A stretch of 64,000 nucleotides of DNA from Stipa capillata (Eukaryota; Streptophyta; Magnoliopsida; Poales; Poaceae): the NCBI GenBank assembly GCA_019208055.1, contig JAGXJF010001838.1:124001-188000 (forward strand), given 5' to 3'. Both the position numbers and the translations under genes were made by a program. This document shows, piece by piece, positions 47,175 through 59,500 of this stretch (position 1 is its first letter; every line of letters begins with the position of its first letter). The notes below the pieces were generated by a model. It saw nothing but the letters and a program-made list of their open reading frames with translations. It was not told where the DNA came from and ran no database searches.

Positions 47175-49629
47175 ATGGGCAAGAAGAGCGCCACAAAGAA
47201 GTCCCCTGAGCCCAAGAAGTCATCGGGGGATGCTTTCGGGGGAGCCAATTTCCGTCATCCCCGAATTCGAAGCCTCGGTGATGGATTCCTCTGCCCTCAA
47301 AAGACTCGTGGCGGAGGAGGTGATCCTCCCGGAGGTGTTCGTGCCTGTCCGGGAAGCCGTGAAGGAGACGGTCCCCAGTCCGGATACGGATTGGGTCGTC
47401 GTCTTCGCGGATTTCTTCAGGTGCGGATTCCAATTCCCACCGTCACACTTCTTCCTCCTCGTGCTCCAGTTCTACGGGATCGAGTTGATTCACCTCAACC
47501 CGAACTCGGTCCTGATGCTGGCGGTCTTCGCACACCTGTGCGAAGCGTACCTCGGCATCCGACCGAGCCTGGAGCTGTGGAGGTTCTTCTACAACCTCCG
47601 CCGGATGAAGGTCAGCGGCGGAGGAGTCATCGGCGGCGCCGGGTTCCGACTCCGGGAGGGGAAGAAGGATGCCTACATTCCCTCCTCCTGGAAAGTCGTC
47701 GTGGTCGGGCTGGCACTCGAGGTGGTTCTACTGCCAGCCCCCACCTCTCTCCGGGATCAGCTACCGAGGCCTGGCTCCTCTCCCGGTGAAGTGTTGGGCA
47801 GAAGCCCCGAAGGAGACAAAACAGCTCAGGGCTCTTGTCGGCGACATCGCCAATCTCGCCGCCAAGGGCTTGTCGGCGTGGGATGTCGTAGAAGATTTCC
47901 TTCAGCGGTGACTCAGCCCTCTTCGGTCGAGGATCCAGCCTGCCTGGATGGTCCCGGAGGGGCAAGACCAGTCAAGGGACTTTGACACCGGTAGGCATTT
48001 TTCCCCTTCCTGTGTCATGCTAGTCGGCGCGACTTCCAACTTGTTTTTGATCATTTTAGATTGCGTAGATCTGTCCCCCGAGGAGCTTCAGAATAGGTTG
48101 AGCAACCTATTCGAGCAATCTCCCCCAGGCGGGCGGACCGGGGTGCTGCTGCCTATCCTGAGGCTCAGCCCCGACAACCAAAAAGAAATCCTCTCGGTAA
48201 GTCGGAAGTCCTTTACCTTGTCTGGTGTTTTGTTGGTCACTCGTACGGTAATACTAATCACCTTCGAGTTCGTCTCTGCAGCGAGTAGGCCGCGGAGGCC
48301 CTGACTCGGAGGCCGAACGTGCTGGCGCCTCCGTTCAGGATGAGGATGTTGAAGTCCTCGGGGAGACCGGGCCAACCTCCGAAGAGGGAGGTGGAGGTCC
48401 ATCCAGGGCCGCGGCGGCAAGGGAGGACACCCGGGTAGAGCCCCCTACCCGGAACTCTCCTCCTCCGCCAGATCCCCATCCTCAGGTTAGAACTCTTTGC
48501 CTGGCTAGTTCTTCTCCGTGCTTTCCCCGAGTAGGTTAACAGGAGTAGCTTGTCGGACAGCATGAAGTGGGCGGCCTTCCTCCACGAGAACCGACACCTC
48601 CTCCCTCGACTACTCGTAGGGAAGAGGTGGCAACGGCGAAGGGAAAGGCGCCGCTGGCCTCCTCTGAGAAGCGAGGCCCTGATGCTTCGTCCAAGGGATT
48701 CCTTCCTCATGCGAAGCGCACAAGGTGAGTGTGTTTTTCCTGGCCCTCTCCGGAGTTCCTTTCGCTTCTTGTTTTGATGACGAACTGACTTGGAAGTTCC
48801 TCCGGTTAGGATTACCATCGTTCCCACCGGCGTCCCGGCGGAGGAGACCGCCGAGGGAGCATCCCCCGCCACCAAGACCAGCGCCGGCGTCGGTTGAGCA
48901 GGTGGAGCCTTTTGCGCCGGAACCCTTGGTGCCGGAGAGTGTCGGCCTGACGTCTTTGCTACAGGTAAATAGAAATGTCAGCGATAAAACATATACTGTA
49001 ATCGATACTGACCTTGCTGCTTTTAGATCGCCATCTCCCGGATTCCCCCGCTCAAGAAGGCTCAAACCGAGCTAGAGGCTACCCGAGCGGCAAACGAGGA
49101 GTTGAAGAAACTCCTTGAGGAGTCGGGGAACTGGCGCGCGGAGAAGGAGGAGCTGCAGAAGCGCCTCCGAGAAGCCGAGAAGAAGAGGGAGACGGCCGAG
49201 GCTGAGCTCCGGGTGTCGAAGGCCCGCTTGTCGGAAGCGGAGTCTTCCCTGCAAAGGAGTAACGCCTATGCGGGAAAATTGGAGGAGGATCTCGAGCGCG
49301 CGCTTGGTACGCTCGAGAAGGCGCTCATCGAAGTTGGAGTTGCCGTCCTCCCCCGTCCTTCGTCTGCTACCCGGATGGAGGAACTCGTGGCGTCGGTCTC
49401 TCGGTTGAAGCCTCTTCTCGAGAAGCTTCTTGAAGATGAGCTCCAGCAGGGCGTGCGGGACGCCCTGGCTTTTGCCCTGGCTCTTCTCCAGTGTCAGCAC
49501 CCAGACTTGTCGCTGAAGGCCCTAGCCGCCGACCTGCCAGCCGGTAGGGAGGAGGAGCTTCTTGACGCTGTGCAGAGTGCGGCGGATGCCTTCGGTGATC
49601 GGGTCCAGGCGTCTAGTCTTGCTAAGTAG
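47175..49629 (+). pseudogene. Antisense six-exon gene inside gypsy copy 2
   Basis: It is homologous to 5999-8650. Exons: 47175-47990, 48069-48196, 48282-48485, 48561-48724, 48810-48964 and 49027-49629, with GT...AG borders at the same places as in copy 1. Exon 1 carries the Transposase_28-like core (IELIHLNPNSVLML, AHLCEAYLG). Exon 6 carries the coiled coil and the ELQQGVRDALAFALALL block. Breaks: the N-terminal MGKKS frame differs from the domain frame (shift near 47240); an extra base near 47690 shifts it again; and a TGA at about 47909-47911 falls close to where copy 1 has its TAA. The coiled-coil exon is intact. The two copies have decayed independently. Confidence 0.75.
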
Positions 49630-50465
49630 AATAGGAACTTGTACCAGACAATTGTCAGTAACTGTGCGATTAATCTTGTGTGTTCTTTGTTTTCTGAAAA
49701 CTTGGGTTCTTTTTACAGTATTTGTCTGCTCTGCGAAATGCTTGTCGTATGCGGGGTTTGTTGTGGACTTGATTGAACTCGTTGCTTCTTCCCCCTGACT
49801 CAGGATCTTCGAGTTGTGCCGTTTTTACCACGAACTGAGGTTGACCAGACCTTAGGTTTAGTCGGATGGAGGGCTCCGTGGCTCCTCGTCATCAGTAAAC
49901 ACGTTAAGGGGTCCCCGCCTAGTTTTTCCCGGTCGTAGCGACAACTTGTGTTCCTTTGTTTGCCGGGGTACTGGGCATAAGCTAGTAAGCTCCACATTTT
50001 TGCCCTGCTAACGACCGCATTACGCTCTACCCGTGATGCCTTCTGTTCAAAGTAATCAGGGACGTGAATGAGCGTATGGGTTCCGTTGGTCTAGTCATAT
50101 TCGCACCTTCTTTCCCTTCCTTTACTCGAGGTCGAGGAACGTTACTACGGAACCGGGGAGCTTAGTCGACCAGGCCTTAGGTCTGGTCAAGTGGGGGGCT
50201 CAGTGGCTTCCCCTGTCACCTGCAGACACGTTAAGGGGTTTTCCTCGCGTCCCTGACGGTTGTAGTGCGGAACCTTTCCCCTTCGCGCAGGCCGAGAAAG
50301 ATCAGTGCTCGTATGCGTACACCAATTCGCCATATACTCATCTAGCCCCCGACTGTCTTATTCGAGGGGCATCTCGGATAGGCAGTCCGAAAAAATATAT
50401 ATTGAACTAGAAACTTGATGTATTTAGAAACTGTGTCTTTTACAAGCTACTGTAAGAAAGGCATT
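49630..50465. other. Noncoding spacer of gypsy copy 2 with the family repeat pair
   Basis: It holds the two blocks matching those of copy 1, at 49840-49914 and 50168-50248 (inverted here). Their cores are CACGTTAAGGGGT and GGGCTC-GTGGCT. No gene is recognised. Confidence 0.75.
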
Positions 50466-53400
50466 CTAGGAAACTAAAAAAAAGTAAGCCGTCCCCCCTC
50501 CTTCAGCTTGTCGCCGGTTGTCCCAGAGACTCGCGTCCTTTCTGTCGTGACCTGCTGACGAAACTTTGTTGAGTGCGCGTACTGGGCGGCGGCGCCCGGA
50601 GCGTCTTATCATCGACTTGTTCGTAGCTTGACGATCTTCAGGGCTGGAGCTGGTGCAACTTTGGAATTTGCTGATGAGGGGGCGATGGCCATGCAACCTT
50701 ACCGAAGGTACTTGCGTGGGGGACTCTCTAAGGGACATGACCTTTCGGCAGCTGGTACGAGCGACCTGGATCAGGCGGCTTCTCCTGTGGAACCGTGGTC
50801 CTGCTGAGGAAAAGGCCCTGTTTTCCCCCAGTTCCGATCTAATCGTGGAACTTTTTCTCTGACTTGGAGGGGTACTTTCCGAAGTTGTCGCTCGCAGTGG
50901 CGGCGGTGGTCTTGACGATGTGGAGGCGCGTGCCGTTACATCGGTGTCCCGACTAGAGAGTTGATGTTGTTCTGCGAGGTCGAGGCTGCGCTTGTCGCAG
51001 AGGAGTGCTTCTTTGGAGGAACTCTTTATCGTGAGGACGCCTTTTGGGCCAGGCATCTTTATGCACTGATAGGCATAGTGCGTTGCTGCCATGAACTTGG
51101 CTAGAGTCGGGCGTCCCAGGATAGCATTGTACGCTGTTTCAAAATCGACGACGTCGAACAGGATTTTCTCTGTTCGGAAGTTCTCCGGTGTACCAAAGGT
51201 AACCGGGAGCGTGACTTGCCCGATCGGCGTGGCCGACGAGCCCGGGACGATACCATGGAATGCCTGCGTCACCGTCTGGACAGACGACCGTGGTACTTGC
51301 ATTGCGTCGAGGGCGTTGGCGAATAGGATATTGAGGGAGCTCCCTCCATCTACCAGCACGCGGCCTACTCGGCAGTTGTTGATTGTTGGTTCGACAACAA
51401 TCGGATATCGTCCCGGCCGAGCACAGTTCTCAGGGCAGTCTGTCTGGTCGAAAGAGATCGTGACCTCGGACCACTTGACCGCCCGAGGGACCCGCGGTAC
51501 ACTCGCGAGAACTTCTCGGGCAATCGCCTTGTATTGCCTTTTTGACTCATAAGAGGTTGAGCCCCCGAATATGTGCTCGATTGCTCTGACGTGCCCCTGG
51601 AAAGGCTCAGGAGTGGAGTCATCGTCGTCGGAAGTCGTGTCCCGACTGTTGTTAGCGACCTGAGGATCCTCCTCGCGGAACTTCTCTCTTTCTTCCCTAA
51701 GGTATTTCTTGAAGATGCGGCACTGACGTAGATCATGCGAGTCGGTCTGGTGAAAGTCGCACCAGGGCTTGGATGGCTTGTCGGAGGAATTGGTAGGCTT
51801 GTCTTTGGGGCGCGGTCGCCAGGTGCGCTTCTCGGAGATGTCGGCCATTACCTCGTCGGCTTTGGCCCTTTTCTCCTTGTTCCCTCCGGAGGACTTCTTC
51901 TTGCGTTTAGTCTTTCTCGAATCGTCCCTTGCTCGGAGGGGAGAATTGGTCGGCCCGCCTCGTTGCTGCTTGATGTATCGCAGGGTCTCCTCCGCACAGG
52001 CGGCCTTTTCGGCCAGGTCCATGAGCTGTCTCGTGGTCTTTGGCGGTCGCATGATCAAGTCGTGCGTACACATCTCGTTTCTGCTGCCCCGAGTGAAGGC
52101 GCGGATGACATCCGAGTCAGTTATCTCCGGAATAGTGTTGCGGACCGCACTAAACCTCTTGGTGAACTCTCGGAAGGTCTCGTCTGGTCGTTGGACAACT
52201 AGGAATAGATCGTCGACACGACCAGGTCTTGGGAAGGTACCTTGGAAGTTCCCGAGGAGCATATCGCAGAGCTGTCCCCACGAACGGATCGTTCCTGGGG
52301 GTAAATTCGTCAACCAAGTCCTAGCGGCTCCCCTGAGAGCGGTAGGAAGATAGTTGGCCATAACCTTCTCGTCCCCGCCTGCGGCCTCGATCGCGGTGGT
52401 GTAGATCTGCAGGAATTCCACGGGATTCGTGGTGCCGTCATACGATTCTAGTGACCCAGGCTTGAAACGAGAAGGCCAGCGCACCTGCCGGAGCTCCTGG
52501 GATAGCGCTTGGCATCCACTGAAGGCTCCCCGATAAGGTGCATTCTCGCCGCTGTTCGAGGTCGAAGTTCGGCCGCGAACGTTGGCGTGTTGCGTGTGGT
52601 CCCTCCGAGGGAGCTGTTGCTCTTGCTGGCGCCTTTGGTGTCGGCGCCTGTTGAGCTGGTCTCGGAGGTCAGCAGGTGGCTCCTCCTGAGGAGACCTGTT
52701 CCTGGGGTGTCGTCCTTCTCGGTCACGCTCTTCTAGCGGAGAAGGGGTTCTTACTCGAGTAGAGCTGCGTGTCACCGACTGGGCTCGAGAAGACTCGGCT
52801 TGGTCTTGGGCCTCTTGGAGGTCAGCCCCCAGCCGTTGTAGCCATTGCATACCCGCGGGTGTTGATAAATCCGCTGCCGGTGGTCGTGACAGCAGATTGC
52901 GCACCTCCGCGAGCCTTCGAGCGGTTCGGGACACGTAGTCCCTCGTTCCTGGAGGGGTTCTTTCTGCAGCAGCAGGCAAGTCCCCGTTCCTGGGGGGAGT
53001 GGCCATCATACTGCGTCGTTGCGAGCCCCCAGGCAGATCTCGGTCCTCGAGATCTTCGCGGCCATCGTCGATCGCGAGAACCACTCGAGGTCCTTGGTTA
53101 GATGATGTGTACTCACACTCCATCGCGTTGTCCTCATCGGACACGGCGTGGGTAGGGTCGTGATCGTCCTGACGATCAGAACTCGCAGGTGAAATTCCGA
53201 CCATTGGACTGGTCGTTCCTGCCGGGAGGTTGTCGTTCAGCACCAACTTCCCGTCGAAGGCCCTGGCGCACTCGGCCCTGAAGCGATCTGCTTCGCGATC
53301 CGAGTACTCTCCAGGGGCGTATTCTCCAAAATCCACGCGATCCGTGACCGGGTACGGATCCATGGGGCCAAAGTTGTCGTAGAAGCCCCGGTCTGAGTAC

Positions 53401-53580
53401 CCAGCACGGCGCGTGGGGGCGATCGGACTTCCTGCCGCGTCTGCTTCCTCCTCTTCGGGTTGGGACCGACGAGGGCTGTGCAGTTGGCGAAAGGAGCTGA
53501 TCGCGATTAGTTGCACATCCTGCCGACTTTGATTCTTCCTGGACGGCTTGATCCGGAGAGGTCCCCACGGTCGGCGCCAT
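50466..53580 (-). pseudogene. gag-protease polyprotein of gypsy copy 2
   Basis: A long open frame covers the gag domain (SRFKPGSLESYDG near 52450), the CHHC-like finger (near 51750) and the protease (LVDGGSS near 51340; ILGRP near 51115). It is colinear with copy 1 and better preserved. Two flaws are visible. The family start (MAPTVGT, ATG at 53580) is in a different frame from the main body, with the shift near 53460; the main frame opens upstream into the LTR. At the C-terminus one base is missing relative to copy 1, so the normal TAG near 50840 is skipped and about 120 unrelated codons follow to 50466. Confidence 0.85.
53562..53579 (-). other. Primer-binding site of gypsy copy 2
   Basis: It is the same 18-nt site as in copy 1 (TGGCGCC then GACCGTGGGGA on the minus strand), 2 nt inside the LTR and overlapping the ATG at 53580. 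Confidence 0.7.
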
Positions 53581-53581
53581 C

Positions 53582-54177
53582 TGTCGACGATCGGTGAATC
53601 GGCGATCTTACGGTATTCGTGGAACGGTGATACTGGGGGGTAGGGACCTCTAGGGCCCAAGGCCAGGAGATCTGACAACAGGGGACAACCCTTTTTTATA
53701 CAGGTTCGGGCCTCCCTCAAGATAATAACCCTACGTCCTGTTCGTATATATTGATGCAGAAAACGTCTTTACAATGGGGGTGTATGTTAGTGGCTACCCT
53801 AGGCCTAATCACAGACTAATCTAACTAATCCCGCGGGACTCGACTCTTTCGAGTAGCGGGTCTTCTAGGGTCTTCACCTCCTGGGATTTAGCTCAACTCG
53901 CTGTGCGACTAGAAAGACCTGTCCTCTCCTATGGGATTGCTGATCCTTATATAGGGGGCCCCCAGAGTCGTACTGGACATGGACTTACGCCCGAGTAGGA
54001 CTCCGGCTTCCTTGAACGTCGGGATTGACTTCCTAGTTTAAGGGATATCTTCCCTCTTTTCGAGGGGTTACCTTGTGGTCTGGGGATCCTTACTAAATAC
54101 GCAGTACCTTTCTGGAAACCCGGGGAATTGTATGTGGATACCTTCTAATATACAGGATATCGTACTAGACATCATCA
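53582..54177 (-). repeat. 5' LTR of gypsy copy 2
   Basis: Both termini are canonical (TG/CA), with an inverted TATA (CCTTATATAGG) near 53946. It is followed by the target repeat ATTCT. Confidence 0.9.
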
Positions 54178-54469
54178 ATTCTAAATTACTAAATTAAAGG
54201 TACCGAGTACTACGTCTGTGTACGTATATTTGAAATATTCAGTGTGCGCGTTTGCCTTGGATGATCCACTAGCCATCGCGGCTTCTACCCATGACGCATA
54301 GAAAAGCGAGTCAACCATCGTGGCACTAGCCCGTGACGCCTGACTGTCGCGGCCTTGGCCTGCTATGGGCAGCCTGTCATGGCCCCTACCCACCATGGGG
54401 GGCCTGTCATGGCAGCCGCGTGGGCCGTAACGCCAGTCGTGTCTACTGCACATGATATCCGGAAAAAAC

Positions 54470-54715
54470 GCCGCATTTGGCCCCCGGTCGAGTGCCAATG
54501 CCGGATTTGGCCCCCGGCCGGGGGCAAAGCCCGATTTGGCACCGCGACGAATCGTACACCCGACACGTGGCTCGCCCGCGGCCTGGACCCGCGACGACCC
54601 GAGAACCCCTAGCCCTCCACAGCTTGGGGCCGCGCCCCCTGCCCGCGACACGGCTGGGCCGCGCCCCCAGCCCGCGGTTGCTGGTGGATTTTTTTTCTGA
54701 TTTTTCTCTTTTTTA
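54470..54715 (+). repeat. GC-rich inverted-repeat arm, left
   Basis: It matches, inverted, 57070-57470. Shared landmarks are ATTTGGCCCCCGG-GAGTGCCAATG, GACACGTGGCTCGCCCGCGG, CCTGGACCCGCGACG and a terminal GGATTTTTTTT run. The left arm is shorter than the right. 54.18-54.47 kb holds GC-rich sequence without a gene. Confidence 0.75.
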
Positions 54716-54789
54716 TCCATATTTTGTTTTCATTGTGTTAGAAATTTTTTTGCTGGCAAAGATTTTTTTAACTACTTGAAAGGACAGAA

Positions 54790-57010
54790 GTTGCCGACTA
54801 GAGGGGGGTGAATAGGAGGCTAATTAAATTTACTTCTTTTAACTTAGTTATCAAATTAAGTCATAGCTAGAAGCAAGGATAAACTAGCTGTGTGACAGGT
54901 GAATAGCACAGACAATATAAGATGTGTAAATTAACATGTAGCTGTCACACAGGTGGCTAACACATGTATGCTAATGACTTAGAAACAGATAAGCAATTTA
55001 TATGGCTATGTAACAGATAGCTGACACAGGTAAGAGATATGATCTACAGCAACTGTGACACAGCTATGCTAACACAGGTGAAAAGGTGATCTATCACTGA
55101 TAAACAGAATATATCTAAGAGTACATGAACATGCAGATATAACAAGTAACTGGAAGCAATACAAGCAAGAACTCAGAGAGACAATGTGTTTTTCACTGAA
55201 GTTCCCAACTCTTTTCAGAGTGGTACATCTCCGTTGGAGAGGCTACTCCGAAGAGATCGCCAGCACCGAATCGTGCCTATTCTCCGAGTACCTGAACGAT
55301 CAGACCTCTTCCTTTGCTTGTGGAAGTCCTTTTGCTTGCAGCGGTTAGACTTCAGATCACCTTCACAGACTACTGGTTCAACCCACACAAGCTTGGGTGA
55401 TACCAGCAACTCCTACGCCCGTCTAGGAGTAGACACTCCAAGAGTAACAGATTCAGCAGCAACAACTCTTGGAGGAACCAATGCTCTTTGCTCAAGAACT
55501 CAAACTCTCCCGAACTGACACTTAGAAAACTTGGCTTTTGTTCGGAGGTGAGAGGCTTTGCAACGGTCGAATATGATTCACTGAGTTGAGCAAGGTTGAG
55601 GTCGACGACCTCCCCTGGTCCCCTATTTATAGGGTCCACAGGCACCTGAGCGTTACACTGTTGCCACGTAGGATTGAGTGGATCACCGATGTCAGACACC
55701 GGTGACACAGCCAATCACTCCGCTTAACTATAACCGGTTCAGGTAGACCGATACCTGTGTTACCGGAGGCACACACAGGTAAACCCTTAACTGATGTAGC
55801 CGCACTACTCAGCCCGGTCTTGGCACATGACATGCCCTCAGCGCACAACAACCTCTGAAACCTAATAAGGAGAGAACCTCTGACAGTCTTCTGATTCAGC
55901 AGACAGACTATCACAGTGCAGGTCCCTTAGTAATTACAAGCTCTCCCCTGGTACAGAGATGTACCTGAGTCATAAAACGCTAGACCACCTGCGACACAGC
56001 TGTGTCACACCGATGACTCTAACCCCTAGGGTTTTCTACTGCTAACACTGCAGAGTGCAAGCACAAACCAGTTTCACACTTATGCAAAACTATTGACATA
56101 GGACCACTAACCTCAAAGCATCAGTGCCACTGTCCAACATCCTGAGCATTGAGCAATAGAACCTCCACAGATCATTACTACTTCATCCCTCTTGATAGTA
56201 CGTGTGTTTCCTATGGACTCAAAGAAACTAACAAAACTAGGCTTTACCTGCCCACCAACTGCAGTCACGGCCCTTGACGCAGCAAGCCACCATCATCTTG
56301 CTTGCAACTCCTTGCACAGCACCAGCTTCTTCACAGCTGTGGCACAGCTGCCTAGCACAGCCATTCCCTTGGTCCTGGAAACCACCTTTGTATCTTTTTG
56401 GTGGTCATCCTTTGCTTGATGACCCTTCTTTATGGAACCTACTAAACCTGCTTACACTCACTGTAAACATTAGATTCCAGTTTGAGTTGCCATTAACCAT
56501 CAAAAACCACTTAGGGGCCTAGATGATCTTTCATTACTTCTCGAGTTAGTCTTAGGGTGTCAGCATGCAGTCCTCAAATTCAACCAGCCGGAACACAAGT
56601 GTTTTTATTTCCTTTTTGATCTTTTGTAGACTAGCGTACTGTGTCGTGAGTTTCCTGATAGTCTTAGGTGTCATGAGTAGGCAAAATGTCCTAGGCGAAT
56701 CAGCTTCATCTATTGACTGCAAAATGACATGAATAAAAGGTATGAAAATTAAGAAAAAAGTACATTACCGACGAACTGGTCTTCAGGTTGTGTGAGATTG
56801 ACCTCTAACGCTGCGTGAAACAAACTCTCGAAACTACTACATTTTATGCATATATGAAATAACAGTGAACTTCATTATAAGTAAAGTCTTAACATTGTCA
56901 TTTATCTAATTTCTGGCTAATTACAAAACATAATAACACCGCATGTACAAGAAATTTACCTTCGTGTGTAGGTCTCGACCTGATCTTAAATTTCTTCAAC
57001 TATTCGGATA
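54790..57010. other. Unclassified DNA between inverted GC-rich arms
   Basis: It starts with CGACTAGAGGGGGGTGAATAG, a phrase I associate with grass repeats. Motifs such as TGTCACACAGG, GACACAGCTGTGTCACA and ACACAGGT recur at 54.87-55.1, 55.75-56.0 and 56.3 kb. No transposase, gag or pol signature was found. The short open frames (55627-55914 minus, 56192-56522 plus) are unrecognised. Confidence 0.45.
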
Positions 57011-57069
57011 GCTGATTTTGCTCTTTTTTTCTTCTAAATATGCGGTTAATACTCTTCTAAAAAAGCAAA

Positions 57070-57470
57070 CAGGGAGAAAAAATCAAATAGAAAAAAAATC
57101 CACTGGCAACCGCTGGCCGCGGCCACACGAGCACCCGGGCTGGGGGCGCCGCCCAGCCGCGTCGCGGGTGGGGGGCGTGGCGCCGAGCCGTCGCGGGCTG
57201 GGGGCGCGGCCCAGCCACGTCGCGGGCGGGGGGGCGCGGCGCCGACCCCTCGTGGGCTGGGGGCGCGGCTTGCCGTCCTCGCGGTCACTGCAGCACGTCG
57301 CGGGCCCGGGCCGTGGTTGTCGGGCCGTCGCGGGTCCAGGCCGCGGGCGAGCCACGTGTCGGGTACGCGGTTCGTCGGGACACCAAATCGGGCTTTACCC
57401 CCGGCCGAGGACCAAATCTGGCATTAGCACTCGGCCGAGGGCCAAATGGAAGATCTTGCTCGCTAAATCC
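57070..57470 (-). repeat. GC-rich inverted-repeat arm, right
   Basis: It is the inverted partner of 54470-54715. It contains extra tandem-like GCTGGGGGCGCGGC units (57120-57270) not present in the left arm. Open frames on both strands are GC by-products. Confidence 0.75.
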
Positions 57471-57559
57471 GCTTTTTTTTCCTGTTGTTCTTGAGTCGAG
57501 AGCCGTAGCTTTTGGAAGATCGCAATTGTTTCTCTAGCACGTATTTCAGTGCAGTTGAC

Positions 57560-59500
57560 GTTTTTGCGCGATACTGGCAATACTGGCGTCGGGCCTATCG
57601 TCGTCTTTTCAGTTCATATTTGACGAGTTGAAACAATTAATTACGTAGAAGTTAGCACAGTACGTACGTATATAACAGTGGTGGTAATGTTCGTATGCTA
57701 TCCAGACACTGGACATGTTATGTCGAACCGATTCGCTCAATATTTTTAGTTATCCATGATGATCCACCTGTGCTGTATTTGGCTGATCACTTTTGACCTT
57801 TAGGCTCTGATAGCCTGCCGAGTAAAGATTCCATCCGAACACCTCTTCCGTGCTATCAGTTGACATATGTTAACTAAATCCAATCAAGAATCATTTTTTC
57901 CTTGATTTTCAATATTCAGGAACAAGTATACATTTATCAAATTTTGGTGGAAAATTATTGACCATGTGTGGACCATAGCTTGACCAGCTAACATTTTCCT
58001 AGCTAGGACAAAACAAACAACCCTTGTCTTCTTGCCACTTCCCACATTCTCCCACTTGCTCCGCTCCTCCAAGAGCCCCATAATTTTCTCTCCCCATCAA
58101 ATCCACCCGACATAGCCTTGCAAGGTCCCAAACTGCAAGAGACAATTCCAAGGGAGAAAAGAAAGGAAGAAGAATAACCTGACAACAATAACATGAAAAA
58201 CAAACAAACACTAGAATCGGTGTGCTAGCATGCAGCAGTCTCCTGATACTTAAATCTGAGGTGAAAGTGGCAGTTGGCCTGCCTGAGGAGAGAGGTGCTG
58301 GATTCGGGGTGATGCGAGCATCCACTACTACTGGGGGGAAGCGTGCGGTCCACGTCGAAGTGCCATGGGAATCGACAACAGCTGGGTCCCCTGTCCGGAT
58401 TTCTTCGCGGTGAAAATTTTTGTCACCGGCGTGGCTGGGTGTAGCGCATTCATTTGGCGTCATCGGGACACGTCACGGACTGATTTTTCTACGCGCTGCA
58501 GTTACGTGCAGGTCCCTGAGGATGGATTTTCTAACGTGCACGTTATGCGCCGTGCATGTGTCAATGCGTCACTGAGATTCGTGCCACTATTTTCTGATAT
58601 TTATGGAACTATTCTTAATACAATAGTTGTAAAGTACAAATACTGCAATATACGTGGCCCTGCTCTCCACCAACGCTCCTCGAAATATCTAGCCCCTGCC
58701 TCTCCTATGACTTTCTCAGCCTCTCTCTCTCTCTAGATCTTGCCACGGTACGGGAGACGGAGCGGCGGCAGGATTCGATCGGAGAGCGGATGGAGAGGAT
58801 TGGAGGCAGAGGAGGCAAGGGGAACTTCGAGGCACAGACGGGGACCACGGGATGCGGGCAACAATTTCAGCGGCGACGATGTCGAGGCTAGGATGGCGAC
58901 GGGCAGGAAGTAGATCCACCGCGGAAGGAACTCGTCGCTCCCTCGACGATGGCGCCTCGGATCTGCCGTCGTTGCTGCCGATAACCTCAAGATTTGGCTT
59001 CTTCGCTGTTGTCCGCCTACAGGTTCATGTTCTTGCCCATGTCTTGCACATTTTCTTTTTGCTGTTATAGTGGCTTCAATTTATTCTTGTTGTGGAGGTA
59101 ACCCAATGGTTCCGATGGTTCCTTTGTAATTGAATGGTATTGTTTGTTTAATCTTGAATTCAAGCTGAATGTGGCTCGTCTATTTTGTGTAGCTTCTGTG
59201 GAATATACAGTGGATTCAGACATTGCCCTAGAAGTGTTGGTTTCCACGACGGCCGTAAGAGCGGCGAGGTCGAGCGCGGCGAGGATGGGTGGAGCTCGTC
59301 GGCCTCACGCTCCTACTACGACGAGCATTGAGCTCCTTCTTCTTGATCTCTGGCGTCGTCCCGGCCATCGTCGTCGACGGTCCACGCCATCGTCCCGTCG
59401 ATCGACGCATCCAGCGTCTCCGACGACCACGACCAGCGGCGCGGCGCACATAGTTCTCCGTTTTGCTCTCTGTTTTGAATCCAATATCTACTTTTGAATG
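57560..59500. other. Intergenic DNA with gene-leader-like stretches
   Basis: A (CT)n run ends at 58734 and a GC-rich stretch at 58740-59020 follows. Another GC-rich stretch lies at 59250-59440. Both look like 5' leader or exon sequence of captured or decayed genes, but no protein family is recognised on either strand. Confidence 0.4.

Larger units (their letters stand above)
45969..54177 (-). mobile_element. Non-autonomous Ty3/gypsy LTR retrotransposon, copy 2
   Basis: This is the same family and plan as copy 1 but in minus orientation: 8209 bp with LTRs of 593 and 596 bp. The target duplication ATTCT flanks it (45964-45968 and 54178-54182). The LTRs differ by about a dozen substitutions and several small indels (about 2%), so it is older than copy 1. 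Its LTRs are strongly diverged from those of copy 1, indicating a different subfamily. As in copy 1, no RT, RNase H or integrase is present. Confidence 0.92.

Noticed and set aside
57046..57537. Overlapping frames in the right GC-rich inverted arm
   Set aside because: Tandem GCTGGGGGCGCGG units create long frames in several phases; the matching left arm does not preserve them.
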